57,828 nucleotides of DNA from Papiliotrema nemorosa. Lineage: Eukaryota; Basidiomycota; Tremellomycetes; Tremellales; Rhynchogastremaceae. The stretch lies in NCBI GenBank assembly GCA_032158125.1, contig JASKOT010000055.1, forward strand, positions 1 to 57,828, read 5' to 3'. A program made the translations under genes and the position numbers. Below, piece after piece: positions 22,654 to 35,400 of this stretch. Numbering within the stretch: the stretch's first letter is position 1; each line of letters begins with the position of its first letter. Under the pieces are notes generated by a model that was given only the letters and a program-made list of their open reading frames with translations, was not told the origin of the DNA and ran no database searches.

Positions 22654-23643
22654 ATGTCATTGACCGCTCATATGTGGTCCTCTTCACCGACCTCACTCGG
22701 TCTACCATCCTCACCTCTCAATCCACATTCCAACGCTCTCGCCGGTCCTTCTTCCTCCCCTCTCACTTCACCCACCCCGCTCCCATCTTCCCCTTCGCCC
22801 TTCTCGATCGGGCCAACGCACACCCATGCCCACCCTCATCCCCCATCATACAGACATCGGTCCACTTCTTATCCCTCATCTCAAACTCGAAATGTACGAC
22901 CCAACAGTAAACGATCCCCAGCGAGCTATATCTCCCCTATGATACTCCCCCAAGATCCATTTGCCGAGTCCAAAGGTGTCACACCGGTCGAGAGTGCCAT
23001 GTGGAAAGAGAAATTTGCGAGGCGGGTAAAAGATCGAGAGAGGAGGAGAAAGGCTAGGGAAGTGGATCTGGACAGAAGGAGGAGTATTGGACAAAGTGAC
23101 GAGGTAATGGATGAAGAAGAGGCGGATAGACAGGCTCAAGCAGACGACGAGGAAGTTAGTCGAGATCAAGCCCGCAATCTTTTGAGTGGTGCTGATATTT
23201 AGATCTACCGGCGAATGATCATTATGCAGAGGAAAAAGGCGGAACATCAGCATTTGGTCAATTACGAACTCGAGACGGGAGGTTCAGATCCTGCGTTACC
23301 GGAATTTTGGGAAGAAGAGCTGGAGCAGGAGACGGGACCTCCATTCGGATCTCAGACACCTACCAGGATTACCACTTATCGTGATCATTTCGAAGACGAT
23401 GATCCGATGGTCACTCCGAGAAAGCCCTTTGGTAAACCGCGACAAAGCCCGTTTCCTAAGAACCATGACGAGGAAGAGGAATGGGAGAGACAAGCGATGG
23501 AAGCAGAACAAGCGGAACGGGATGCAGAAGAGGCAGAGATTGCTCAGAGGATAGAGCAAGCGTATGGGGTGACAGTCCCAAGGGTGTCAAACGAAGAGAT
23601 GGAAATGGATTGGGACGCCTTTGACGCAATGGACATTGAATAA
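22654..23643 (+). CDS. Conserved hypothetical protein with charged coiled-coil, 313 residues
   Basis: Two exons (22654-23154 and 23203-23643) flank a 48-base intron that starts gttagt and ends ctgatatttag. The join reads QADDEE-IYRRMIIMQRKK, giving 313 residues. Without splicing, the first frame stops at 23202. The N-terminal 90 residues are Ser/Pro-rich and probably disordered. Residues from about 105 on form a highly charged helical region (WKEKFARRVKDRERRRKARE, DEEEADRQAQADDEEIYRR, HQHLVNYELETGG). A second acidic segment (EEEWERQAMEAEQAERDAEE) follows, and the end is DWDAFDAMDIE. I recognise no named domain. It looks like a nuclear or cytosolic scaffold-type protein of unknown function. 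Confidence 0.75.
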
Positions 23644-23859
23644 CCACGGTGCGCGGCGGTCGGAGGGATGGGTAGATGTTTTTAGGATGGCCATTGTATA
23701 CCCTTGATGCCTGTAGCCACACAAACAGCTTGTATATTGCTCAGCGAACGATGATGCACTTTAATGACATGTCAAGATGCATGATTACGGTGCTTGTGGA
23801 TAAAAGTAGGCGTTCTGCGGGAGTGAACCTCATTGCGAGTACGAGTCAGACAAATCCGA

Positions 23860-25213
23860 TCAGTACACCTGGGACAATCAGCTACGTCGTCGTCTTCACC
23901 TCTAAAACTGACCTTCTTCTTCTCGTCGACGGAGATTCCTCCGGGACCGATGTTGACGAGCAGGAGCAATCCTCCAACAATTGCTAAACGTAAGTCAAGT
24001 TTCTGTCCGGCTCAAATGATAGCTTACAGAGGGTTTGGAAGCTGGAGTCAGCTGAGATCACCATGTCGCGCTCGATGAAACTCACAAGTCGTATTTGAGG
24101 AAGTCTCGTTGAGGGTGAGCTGAGTGGACCGACCACCAATTGTTGATAAACACGTTGAAGACGCTCAAAAGAGTGACCAAGAAGCTAGCGGACCATTTTG
24201 CCTTGAATCCAACAGCGACCATGATACAGGCTCCCAATCCGACAATGGAGACGAGCACTCGGGCGAAAGACCAGTTTCCTTGGAAGATGAATCCAATGAA
24301 GAGGAAGATGAGGAGGATTCGACCGGCCAGTTGGAAGCTATCATCAGTATGCACACAATGAGAGCTCAAGGCGGGTGTCCGACTCACTACTTTCGTCGGT
24401 CCGTTTCGCTGATTGAGGGCAATCCCGCAAACAGCTTCTTCTTGTTTTGGAGAGAGTCGGAGAGGACCATCAAGAGTCCTCCGACAACACTGAGGTTGCG
24501 GAGGAAGAAGGAGAGGTCGAAGAGGAGACCGTAGCCGAGACCTGACCGTCAGCTACTATGGGAAGGGGATGTCTTGGGGCTGACCTTGAGCGACGACGAC
24601 ACCGAGCAGACCAAACACCGAATAGTCGGGGTATCGCTTGGTGATGACCCCGAATGAGCACCCCACCATGGTCTAAAGTCAGCTTATGCTGGGGAACGGT
24701 GCCAATTCAACTTACCACTACGTTGATGAGGAGGAACAAATGAGAGATTCCCCAAGGGAAATGTCGGTGTCTACATGTCAATTGCGGGCCAACATGAGTG
24801 GAGAGGGCTCACTTTTGGAGGTACCATAATTGATCGCCCCACTGAGTCAAGATTCTCAACGCGTCTGTTGATCAGCTCAGTGCCTTTCCGACATAGGGCG
24901 AGCTGACCTTCTAAGAAAGTGACTACGATCAGGAACCTCGCCATGGCGGGTACATAAGGTCGAATAGGCTACACGCTCAGCACCTAGCCGTACAGAAAGG
25001 AGGGTAAAGCAGATTTACCTGAGTATAGGCTTCGATATAATCTTCCACCTTGCTACTCCACGCTTGGACCTGGCCAAACACTTCATTTCCCCCTGATCCA
25101 CCGACGTTGCTCATCGGGTTGGGCCTGTAGGTAGAGGCTGGAGAAGGGGTGTAGCCGTTGGCTGGCCCTCTGGGAGCGTTGGGATTGAGGTGAATGCGTT
25201 GAGTCGCCGACAT
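23860..25213 (-). CDS. ERV29: ER-to-Golgi cargo receptor ERV29/SURF4
   Basis: SURF4-family proteins are multispanning receptors that load soluble cargo into COPII vesicles. The start MSATQRIHLNPNAPRG at 25213 leads to a short cytoplasmic segment (FGQVQAWSSKVEDYIEAY) and then the SURF4 core. It includes RFLIVVTFLEDALRILTQW, QLWYLQKHRHFPWGISHLFL, VVAQGLGYGLLFDLSFFLRN, GRILLIFLFIGFIF, ACIMVAVGFKAKWSA and FFQTLSIVGGLLLLVNIGPG. It ends SVDEKKKVY, a C-terminal di-lysine-type signal for retrieval to the ER by COPI. The last exon is only three codons (GTG TAC TGA) behind a 42-base intron, so the gene ends at 23860 rather than in the intron. Several short introns interrupt the body. Confidence 0.92.
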
Positions 25214-25543
25214 GGTATAGCTACAGTCAGTATCTTAACCCAGTAATAAGGTCTGCTCACGTATTGCAGGTATCGGGGTGAGTGACAAGAGATACAGGTA
25301 GAAGAGATGGACTACAGAGGGGGCCAGGTGCCGCGTTGGAAGGTGAGCGACCCGGAAACAGATGCGACCAGCTCGGTCCCAAATACGTCAGAAATGCCCT
25401 GAATGTGGCGATCACCGCTCACCTTGGTCTGGGGTTGTCACCATGTCCATGGTCATTCACCCTTCTCAAGGATGCCAGGTGTAGGAACCCTCAGCGCAAT
25501 GCATGTGTTTTGGTACAGAGAAGATACAACACGGAGAAATACT

Positions 25544-27372
25544 TCACACCCCCTGAGCCCTTCGCCTTCTCCCACCCCAGTTTCCACTCGTGACTTCCTC
25601 CTCCTCCTTTTTCCTCTTGCCCTTCCCATTCTTGCTCTCAAGTCCAAGGGCATACCGCCTCTCTCGCTCATCCTCATCGATATCTGCACCAACTTCACCA
25701 GATGTAAAGCCAGGTGGATTGACGTTGTATGCTGGACCGCCGAAACGCCTTCGACAGGCTGAAGAGCCTGATTCAAGGTATTCCGCCCGAGTGATGGGAA
25801 ACGTATCCAGGTAGACGTCAAAGGACGCGAGAGCCTGTGCTGCATGATAGGGTTGTAGTTCGGGGCTGGATGAGATGAGCTACAGGGAATCGTGATGCGG
25901 AAGACTCACTCGTATGCCTCGTAGATGCCCACTTCATAGTCCGAGGGGCATAGTGCGCGCAGATCTCGCTCTCTGAGGTGTCAGTCTCCAGGCATCCCTC
26001 CCAAGAATAAGACGTACAGTCTCTCTCCAAGAGCGTCTATGTGGCCTAGCCCACCGAAAAGACCAATATTTGCCCAGTACATCCCCCTCTCCTCTTCTGG
26101 CAGAGACTCGATGACTGCCGCTACGGTGTCTGCGAGACCGCTTTGATCCAGACCTACCAGTCAGAATCGGCGTTCCGTTTCATTCCTCACCCAGATCGGA
26201 AGGGTTGAATAAAAGCTCCGGTCCAAGGAATCGCTCGTTGCCCATGTACAGCACTTGCTCCTCCTCTCCTTCAGCTGCGACTTTCTTCGATTGTTCTCCA
26301 TCAGCGTCAGGCGGTGGAGCGGCGTTGGGACCAGAGCGAATGTAGCCTATCCTCGAGGTGGATTTCGGTGAAAAGTCGGGCAAGATATATTCCTGGACAA
26401 TTCCATTTTTCTTTGGGTTTCGCCTGACGTCAGTACCAGAATTGAGGAGAATGGATTGGCTCACTTGACCGCTTCCAAATCACCAAAGTAATCCATTGAG
26501 ACGTATCCACAAGCTTCTCTCACGGCATTGACCACATATGTCTGGTCTATCATGTTCCACTGTCGAAACGAAATGAGATGTTTCAAGTGATTGGTCAGGA
26601 GTTTCCCTCCGATATCAATCCTACAATATCAGCTGTATGATAGCTAGATACTCGCGCAAGCTGACCTTTTGACGTGGTCCCACAAGATCTGGCCATCCTT
26701 CATGGGTAAGATATGAGAATAGGAGTATCCAACATCGATTGCAATCACGCATTGAGGTGTTCCACCCTCATCGCCGTATAATCCGCCATAGGGTATCAGT
26801 CCCGCAGCTGATAATCAGCGAAGGAGCATGAGCGCCTGTGTGCATAAATACGTGTTGAGCGGTAGTAGCTGTCAAACTCCCATTCTTCAAAGACCATCTG
26901 ATCGTACGTCTCGGCTATGTTAGGGAGATTGAAGTACGGCTCGGTCACCAGGAGCGATGTCTCGCTGGGTGTGACCTGAGGTCAGTCGAGCTTCATCAAG
27001 GTGCCAGATGGGCTCACGTTCAGTACATCTGCCGAAAACAGTCTGTCCCAGATGATCTTCTCTGCATCCCAGTTGACCAGCATGCCCTGGACGTCAGTTG
27101 GGTATGGGCTTATTTGGGAGCGCACCTTCTCAAAGGGCCGTCTGTAGGCGATCCCAGAGTAGTCTTTGCATTGCTCAATCTCGTCCCCGATGAACACCTT
27201 CTTCTCTGTCCTCGAACGGACTATCGAGTTTGGAAAGATGCTTCAGGTGAGCTGGAGCACGGGCGCTGGGTATAGGCTTGGCTCACGTGGGCGGAGCCGG
27301 ATCGTCACTTGCATAACCCGCTTTTATTGTGTATGCCCCATTGTCCACTATGAGGACTTGACGAGTTGTCAT
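25544..27372 (-). CDS. ARP6: Actin-related protein Arp6 (SWR1 complex)
   Basis: Arp6 is a nuclear actin-fold subunit of SWR1, which exchanges H2A for H2A.Z. The start at 27372 gives [20 protein letters not shown], the actin phosphate-1 loop in Arp6 form. It is followed by [51 protein letters not shown], the phosphate-2 block [15 protein letters not shown] and [20 protein letters not shown]. The C-terminal half has [53 protein letters not shown] and a basic tail ending [19 protein letters not shown] and the overall block order separate Arp6 from the other Arps. About eight short introns occur. Exon borders near 25860-26180 are approximate. Confidence 0.9.
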
Positions 27373-27511
27373 GTTTTGATCATGGGGGTTCTTGCATGTA
27401 TTCGAGTATGGTACAGGTATCAGTTGGGCTGTAACATCTCTAACGGACATGTGCCCTTAACTCCGTCGGAAGTTTCAGGGACGCGGGGTGGTCGTTTGAT
27501 GTCTGCCACGC

Positions 27512-27539
27512 GACTTTTGGAGATTTCCCCCCAAAAGTC
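27512..27539. repeat. Inverted repeat GACTTTTGG/CCAAAAGTC
   Basis: Perfect 9-base arms (27512-27520 and 27531-27539) are separated by ten bases. They lie in the shared promoter about 140 bases from the ARP6 start and 330 bases from the lyase start. They could be a hairpin or a dyad binding site. Confidence 0.6.
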
Positions 27540-27568
27540 AATCCCCCAGCCAGCGACTACCCCCTACG

Positions 27569-27585
27569 CCCCCCCCCCCCCCCCC
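27569..27585. repeat. Run of 17 C
   Basis: An uninterrupted C homopolymer lies in the ATP-citrate lyase promoter. Its length is hard to sequence and may not be exact. Confidence 0.7.
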
Positions 27586-27867
27586 TGGGTACTACTCGAC
27601 TTGCTTGTTCGACTTCTTCTTCTTTAGCTTTCGAGCTTTATACAAATCAATCGCTCTTGAGCCAAACCCCTCCTTTCGTCCTTCTCCGTTCTTCTACATT
27701 TTTGTGAGTGCACCCCATGCTCGCTCCCATCTGTCCACGAGAAGATTCCGTGGGAGAGGATCTCATCCCTTCCCCTCGTACGACCCGTCCGAGCTGCGGG
27801 CTCTGTACTGACAATGTGTAGCTCCTTTTAGACTTTCTTCTTACTTCTCCTTCTTTACGCTCTCATC

Positions 27868-30800
27868 ATGTCTACCAAAGGTGAGCTCGCCGGTCCTATC
27901 TGCCCTCACAAAACTCCTGCTCTTCAGCACGGAGTTTGGACCTCCGCATTATGGTCCGCTTGGCGACCTTTGACTTTCGTCCATGCCCGTTGAAGCTGTA
28001 CTGACAAATCCCAGCTATCCGAGAATACGACGCCAAGCAGCTCGTCTCTTACTGGCTCAACCGATCCCCCGTCCCAATCCCCACCGTCACTTCCACCTCT
28101 TCCGCTGCCGTCCGAGTCGCCCAGGTTGAATGGTGAGCCTCACTCGGCTCTCTACATATTATGCGCTGACCCAGTAGGGATGCTCAGACCAACCAGCTCA
28201 CCCCTCCTATCAAACCCGGACAGGGACTCCCGGATTGGGTTTTCACCGAGAAATTGGTCGGAAAGCCTGATCAACTGATCAAGCGACGAGGAAAGGCTGG
28301 TCTTCTCTGCCTCAATAAGGGCTGGGAAGAGACTGGCGCTTGGATCGAGCAACGAGCCGGACAACCCGTCACCGTTGAAAAGACTACCGGTACTTTGAAC
28401 ACCTTTATCATTGAGCCTTTCACTCCTCACCCGGCCAACACCGAGTACTACGTCTGTATCAACTCGGTCCGAGAGGGAGACTGGATCCTCTTCACCCAGT
28501 GAGCCCTAGCACGAGATACCTTGTCAATGCTAACGTTACAGCGAGGGAGGTGTTGATGTCGGAGACGTCGATGCCAAGGCTCTCAAGCTCCTCATCCCCG
28601 TCAACGAGGCTGTGAGTGCACTCTTCAGTATGCCACAACGCCCGCTAAACCCCAGTTCCCCAGCCGAGAGACCCTCGTCAGCACTCTTCTGGCCGACGTT
28701 CCCGAGGCCAAGAAGGATGTCCTTGCCGACTTCTTGATCCGACTTTACGGTGTCTACGTCGACCTGCACTGTGAGAGTTGCTCGTTCCTTCAAAGATCTC
28801 CCACTCATCACAGTCGCCTACCTCGAGATCAACCCTCTCGTCGTCCTCGACTCTGTCGACGGCAAGCCTTGCGAGATTCACTACCTAGACATGGCTGCCA
28901 AGCTCGACCAGACCGCCGACTTCCTCTGCGGACCTAAATGGGCCGTTGCGCGAGACATCTCCACTCCTGTTGCCGGTGCCGCCATCAAGGCCGACCGAGG
29001 ACCACCCATGGTATGGCCCGCTCCTTTCGGTCGAGACTTGACCAAGGAGGAGGCATACATCCAAAAGCTCGACGCGTCGACTGGTGCTTCGCTCAAGCTT
29101 ACCGTTCTCAACCCCACGGGTCGAGTTTGGACCATGGTCGCCGGTGGTGGAGCTTCGGTCGTCTACTCGGACGCCATTGCCGCTGCTGGATTCGCCCACG
29201 AACTCGCCAACTATGGTGAATACTCTGGTGCTCCTTCCGAGGGTCAGACCTACGAGTACGCCAAGACCATCATTGACCTGATTGTCCGAGGCGAGCCCCA
29301 CCCAGACGGCAAGGTCCTCATCATTGGTGGTGGTGCTGCCAACTTCTCTGATGTTGCCGCCACCTTCAAGGGTATCATCCGAGCCTTGAAGCAATTCAAG
29401 GAGGGACTTCAACGACACAACGTTTCCATCTGGGTTCGACGAGCCGGTCCCAACTACCAAGAGGGTCTCAAGGCTATGCGACTTTGCGGAGAATCTATCG
29501 GTGTTCCCATGAAGGTCTACGGTCCCGAGTCGCCCATCACTGCCATTGTCCCCATGGCTCTCGGTATCAGCAAGCCTGCTTCTGCTCTCACCCGACAAAT
29601 CTCCCCCGTCCCAACCGGTTCGGCCCAAACCGGCGATGCCAACGGTACCGCCGTCTCCACCTCGAATGCCGGTGCCATCAGCGCCGATGGTACCGCCCAG
29701 GCCAGCGGCAACATTGTCCGATTCGAGCCAGAGACTCCTGGATCTCGACCTTGGTTCCGACCTTTCGATGAGCACACTCGATCGTTTGTGTTTGGTCTCC
29801 AACCTCGAGCTATCCAAGGTATGCTCGACTTTGACTTCTCGTCCGGCCGAAAGACTCCTTCCGTCGCTGCCATGATCTATCCCTTCGGTGGTCACCACAT
29901 CCAAAAGTTCTACTGGGGCACCAAGGAGACTTTGCTTCCCGTCTACACATCGGTCGCCGAGGCCGTCAAGAAGCACCCCGATGTCGATGTCGTCGTCAAC
30001 TTCTCCTCTTCCCGATCAGTCTACGCCTCGACTCTCGACATCCTCACCTTCCCTCAAATCAAGGCTATTGGAATCATCGCCGAGGGTGTCCCCGAGCGAC
30101 ACGCTCGAGAGCTGCTCCACGCTGCTCAAGCCAAAAAGGTCATCATCATCGGTCCTGCCACTGTCGGTGGTATCAAGCCCGGATGTTTCCGAATCGGTAA
30201 CACTGGTGGTATGATGGACAACTTGATTGCTTGCAAGCTTTACCGACCCGGATCCGTCGGTTACGTCTCCAAGTCGGGAGGAATGTCCAATGAGCTCAAC
30301 AACATCTTGTCATACACCACCAACGGTGTCTACGAGGGTGTTGCCATTGGTGGTGACCGATACCCAGGTACTTCGTTCATCGACCACTTGCTCCGATACG
30401 AGGCCGACCCAGAGTGCAAGCTCTTGCTCCTCCTTGGTGAGGTCGGTGGAACGGAAGAGTACCGAGTCATCGAGGCCGTCAAGAAGGGCATCATCAAGAA
30501 GCCCATTGTCGCTTGGGCCATCGGTACTTGTGCCAAGATGTTCACCTCGGAAGTTCAATTCGGTCACGCCGGTTCGATGGCCAACTCGGATCTCGAGACC
30601 GCCGATGCCAAGAACAAGGCCATGAAGGCTGCTGGCTTCATCGTCCCCGACACCTTTGAGGATCTTCCCGAAGTCCTCAAGGCCACCTACGAGCAACTCG
30701 TCGCCAACGGTACCATTGTGCCCAAGGCCGAGGTTGAGCCCCCATCGATCCCCATGGACTACCAATGGGCTTCCAAGCTTGGTCTCATCCGAAAGCCCGC

Positions 30801-31614
30801 TGCTTTCATCTCGACCATCTCGGACGAGCGAGGTCAAGAGCTCATGTACTCGGGCATGCGAATTTCCGACGTCTTCAAAGAGGAGCTCGGTATCGGTGGT
30901 GTCATCTCTCTGCTTTGGTTCAAGCGACGACTGCCTCCGTTCGCTGCCAAGTTCATCGAGATGGTTCTGCAATTGACTGCCGACCACGGACCGGCCGTTT
31001 CGGGTGCCATGAACACCATTGTTACCGCTCGAGCCGGCAAGGACTTGATCTCGTCGATCGTTTCCGGTCTCTTGACCATCGGTGACCGATTTGGTGGTGC
31101 CCTCGACGGAGCTGCTCAAGAGTTCTCTCGAGGTCTCAACTCGGGTGCCACTCCTCGAGAGTTTGTCGATTCCATGCGAAAGGCCAACCGACTGATCCCC
31201 GGTATCGGACACAAGGTCAAGTCCAAGACTAACCCGGATCTCCGAGTTACCCTCGTCGTCGACTACGTCAAGAAGCACTTCCCTCAACACAAGACTCTCG
31301 ACTTTGCTCTTGCCGTCGAGGATGTCACCACCCAAAAGTCTGGTACTTTGATCCTCAACGTCGACGGTGCCATTGCCGCCTCGTTCTGCGATCTCCTTTC
31401 CGGCTCGGGAGCCTTCTCCGAGGAGGAGGCCCAAGAGTTCTTGAAGATCGGTACTCTCAACGGTCTGTTTGTTTTGGGTCGATCGATCGGTTTCATTGGT
31501 CACTACCTCGACCAGAAGCAGCTCAAGCAACCCCTGTACCGAGCACCCAACGATGACATTTTCATCTCGATGAACTCTCGAGTCGTCTTCACGCCTGGGG
31601 AATCTTCGGCTTAG
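27868..31614 (+). CDS. ACL1: ATP-citrate lyase (single-polypeptide form)
   Basis: The enzyme makes cytosolic acetyl-CoA and oxaloacetate from citrate, CoA and ATP for lipid synthesis and acetylation. Six exons (27868-27880, 28015-28132, 28178-28498, 28542-28611, 28656-28770, 28814-31614) sum to 1145 residues in exact frame, the normal full length. The N-terminal succinyl-CoA-synthetase-like ATP-grasp part begins [19 protein letters not shown] and includes EINPLVVLD. CoA-binding and citrate-binding segments follow ([36 protein letters not shown]). The phosphohistidine site is in QFGHAGSMA near 30563. The citrate-synthase-like end has [15 protein letters not shown] and [14 protein letters not shown]. 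Both halves lie in one protein, as in animals and basidiomycetes; ascomycetes split them. The large last exon has strong codon bias (GAC, AAG, GTC, CGA), which suggests high expression. Confidence 0.97.
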
Positions 31615-32435
31615 GGGATGAACAAAAAGGATAGCCTGGAGTGAGAGGCTTTGATCTATGTATCTATGGAGATGGACGATTGGAGTTTCAGATATGAAGG
31701 GATTTTCCGTCTGGGTATCGTTAATAGAGTTGATACCATTATGAATCGATACGAGTTTCACCATTCACTTGTGCAGATCGCCAATCTTCCACTATGGTGC
31801 ACTACCTTGCGACGTCATGTGGATTACATCCCGGTGATCTCGGTGGTGAAAGGGGGTCCTTTCCACCATGGAAGGGAGGGGCCAACAGAGATGTTTTCGA
31901 AATTTTCCCAAATGTCAACAAGCCAGATTGACCAGGTCAGTAGGATGGCTCCTTGGTCTTTGAGCTATGCTACGCTTGTCCGATACGATGGTTGCGCTTT
32001 GATGAAAGACAACGAACGCCCTATAGAAACGAGTTGCATTGATCAGGAATTACCCTAAACGGCAAAGTCACCTTGTCTCATCTCGGCGCGGTGTCCCCTG
32101 CACTGTACGACGCCCCTTCCAGTTGACCTTGCTCTTCTTCAACTTCTTTTCCCTCAATCCCCACCTGGTCATCTTCTGGATCGTACTTCTACAAGGGTCG
32201 TCTCTTGGTTTCTCAACTCTGTCTTTAGACGGGCAAACGTACCTACACCCCATTAGCTTCTCAGCTTGGAATAGCAGTAAGTCTCCTCTTCTCTGGTCTG
32301 TCCTTTGATGGCGGGCCGTCTAGGTTCTCGTCATGTCACTATGAGTCTCTCACGTACTGCATCATGAAAATGATGATCTACTACGATAATCTGGACATAG
32401 CTGATCGATATGGATCAAGCACCCAAACATTCATC
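31615..32435. other. Intergenic region, lyase to Argonaute 1
   Basis: 821 bases hold the lyase 3' UTR and the Argonaute 1 promoter. An imperfect stem (ggtggtgaaagg / cctttccacc, 31842-31867) lies in the middle. A 135-codon plus-strand frame (31651-32058) has no family features. A T/C-rich stretch near 32110-32210 may be the leader of the Argonaute gene. Confidence 0.4.
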
Positions 32436-35400
32436 ATGGCTCCTCCAAAGGGCGCCGATACGGTAAGCCAACTCGCTCGTCTCATTCATTTCAACCAACC
32501 CTATTTGTCTTCAAACACTCGCTCTTGATCGAAGATTACTCTCCACTGCTATGCGGATACTGACGGTCCGGCGCGTGATGCTCGAGACATTACTGGTCTC
32601 GAGGGGATCTTTAGCAACTTGAACGTAGGCGAGGAAGGTCTCAATGGTGAGTGTGCCCCTCTGTGTTGTTCCCTTTCGACCAGCCTCGTCATCATGTAAC
32701 TCTCATCGACAATTGTCTCTACTGTCCTCCCCGGAGGTGGAGAAGGCAAATACTGATCAGTCTAGAATACCACCCACGACCTGGTACCGGTAGCTCGGGA
32801 AAGACTATTCAAGTCTTTGCCAACATGTACCAGACTCGATTCAAGAATCAAGGCAAGGAAGCCAATTCTATCAAGTGAGATTCATATCCTTCGCTCATCA
32901 ATGCGCGACCTTGCCTTGCAATAGAGTCTGTTGTCAGAACCGGCTGACGATACTAGCCATTATGATGTGGAAATTAACCCCGTCGTCAAGGTTGCCAACC
33001 AGAAGAAACCCCGAGCTCTCCTTTGGGAAGTCTGGCAGCAGCTTGTGGCGGAAGCTACTGGTGATGCCAAGAAGGTGCTCGGAGCTGGAGCGTACGATAT
33101 GGTGTGAGTTCTGGCCGCATATATCGCCGCGAGCTGAATGGTTTCAGCAAGAACATGTACACTCCGTTTGCGTTTGCCGACTCTGCCAAGGTGGGTCACG
33201 TAATGAGTCTCAGCTCATACCAGACCGAGTTCATTGTCGCTCTCAAAGAAGATGACAAGGAGCCCGACGATCGACGAAGATTCAAGGTGCAGTTTTCCCT
33301 TGCCAATGTCATCGATCTCAACTCGCTCGCCGAGTTTTGTCAAGGTGTCAAACAAAGTGAGAAGACCAAGGAGACCATGGTCAGTTTCTGAATCATCTAC
33401 GCCGCTTGTTCGCCTCATTAACGAACAGCTCGTCGCGATCCAAGCCATGAACGTCTTGTTCCGACAGGACCCTTCCACCCGATTCAAGGCCGTCGGCGCT
33501 CAAGGTCGACGTTTCTTTGGAACAGGTGAGCTACCTTGTACAATCCCGACGGTTCTAGCTCACCACGCTAGCTGGTGCATCTCCCATCTCTGGAGGTGGA
33601 ATGGTGTATGATGGTTTTGCACAGTACGCAATGCCTTGTCACGCTTTGCGCATCTAACGCGACAGATCATTCCGCTTCACTTCTTCCGGTCTCCCTGCGT
33701 TGCAGCTCGACACTGCTTATTCCGCTTTTGTTCAAGCTGGACCCCTGGTCGTAGGTCATTTCACCCTCCAGAGGATTCCTCTCACGCGCAGAACGTCGTC
33801 GCCGGTATGCTTCCAGGCGGCGGGGGCGGTGGTCGCGGAGGTCGAGGCGGTGGTTCTGACCGAGGTGGTCGTGGTGGGCGAGGTGGAGGTCGAGGTGGTT
33901 TCTCCGGCGGAGGAGGCGGAGGTGGTGGAGACATATCTGAGATCCCCGCCTACCAGCTTAAGAAGCTCAACGATGTCCTTCGAATGGCCAAGTTTACCGT
34001 CAATCACCGGTGCGTCTGTTGCCTTGCTCGATTTTGTGGTCAAAGACTGACTCATCATAGAAAGACCAGTCGAATCTTCACCATGCGAGGTCTGACCAGT
34101 CAATGCGCAGCGGACCTCAAGTTCCTCTTGAACGGAAAAGATGGCAAACCCGACCGAATGGTCTCTGTCGTGGCTTACATGAAAGGTCCGTCGTCTCAAT
34201 CGCTCCTTCTGACAATCAGAGCAGTATAACTACGTTGTCAAGAAGCCGCGACTACCCTGCGTCCAATACGGCGCCAACTTTTATCTCCCGTAAGCCTTCA
34301 GACCAGATTGTAGGGAGCCTCCGCTCATGGACAGGATGGAATGCGTCGTCCTCAAAGAGTTCAATTCGATTCCCATGAAAGCTCTTGGCGCTGATCAAAC
34401 TGCCGACGTGGGAGACTGAAAACCCTTCATGCGAGAAGCTGTCTGATGCCCACAGATGATCAAAATTGCCGCCAGAGCACCTCCAGAGCGAAAGCGAAAG
34501 AGTTAGTCTACCAATGTCTTGCCCGTCTCAAGCTGATTCACAAGTCGAGGAGTGGCGTCAAGAGTTGAACTATCAGAACCTTCCCAAAGTCAAGGCCTGG
34601 GGCGTTGAGGTGCAAACCCAGATGATGAAAATCAACGCTCGAGTCCTCAATGCTCCTAATGTTATCTATGGTGGTAATAAGAGCTTGCGAGCTATGTACG
34701 GGTGAGTTACGACTTACGACTCGTGGCTCAAAAGGGAGTGTGCCAATCGATAGCGGATGGAACCTCAAGGGGGTCAAGGTAGATTTATTGACGGCTGCGA
34801 TCGTATCAGCTGATATTAAAGTTCACCAAACCAGGCAATAAGCTCAAGTCGTGGGCTGTCTTGTCTTTTGACAGATACATTGATCAGAATGTCATGGGTG
34901 AGTTGAAACCAGTGCTGAAGGATCGCCAACTGATATTTCGCAGGGAACTTTGTTCGACAGTGCGTTTAGACATGACGCACAAGGGAGGACTGACTTGTCA
35001 GGCTGGTCCAGGTCCTTAATGCCGGTGGATGTCCTGTCGAGAATGCCAATCCACCTTTGATTCAGCAAAACCCCGACGCCAATGGGCCATACAACGGGAT
35101 CAAGCCCGCCATGCAGCAAGCCGCTCGAGCTGCATACGATCAGACCAAGCTCGGTCCACAGTTGATCCTGCTCATCTTGCCTGTACGTCTCGATTTCGTG
35201 GCCTGTCAATCGACGCGTCTGACGTCGCAGCGAAAAGAGCAACAGATGTACGGTATCATCAAGCAAGTAGCCGGTGAGCGAATTGCAGCGGAGCTCGGGC
35301 GTTGCTGACTCTTCGCAGCGGAAGGACTCCTCAAGGTAGATCAATACTCAAAACACATGGCCCGGATCAAGAACTGAAGTTACAGCCCGTGGTTACGCAA

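Larger units (their letters stand above)
27373..27867. promoter_or_regulatory. Divergent promoter, ARP6 / ATP-citrate lyase
   Basis: 495 bases separate the two start codons. The region holds a 9-base perfect inverted repeat (27512-27539) and a run of 17 C (27569-27585). A T/C-rich leader (cttcttcttctttag, ctttcttcttacttctcc) runs up to the lyase ATG. No coding sequence is supported. The leader probably includes a 5' UTR intron (gtgagtgcacccc near 27702). Confidence 0.5.

Noticed and set aside
28885..31764. Long minus-strand frames (363 and 484 codons) opposite ATP-citrate lyase
   Set aside because: These are antisense shadows created by the strong codon bias of the lyase gene; their Ser/Gly/Arg-rich translation has no family features.
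31842..31867. Imperfect hairpin after ATP-citrate lyase
   Set aside because: The arms need a two-base bulge and the position has no clear link to RNA 3' end formation in fungi, so it is not reported as a terminator.
31651..32058. 135-codon plus-strand frame after ATP-citrate lyase
   Set aside because: It begins in the lyase 3' UTR, has no family features and shows no splice or codon bias support.
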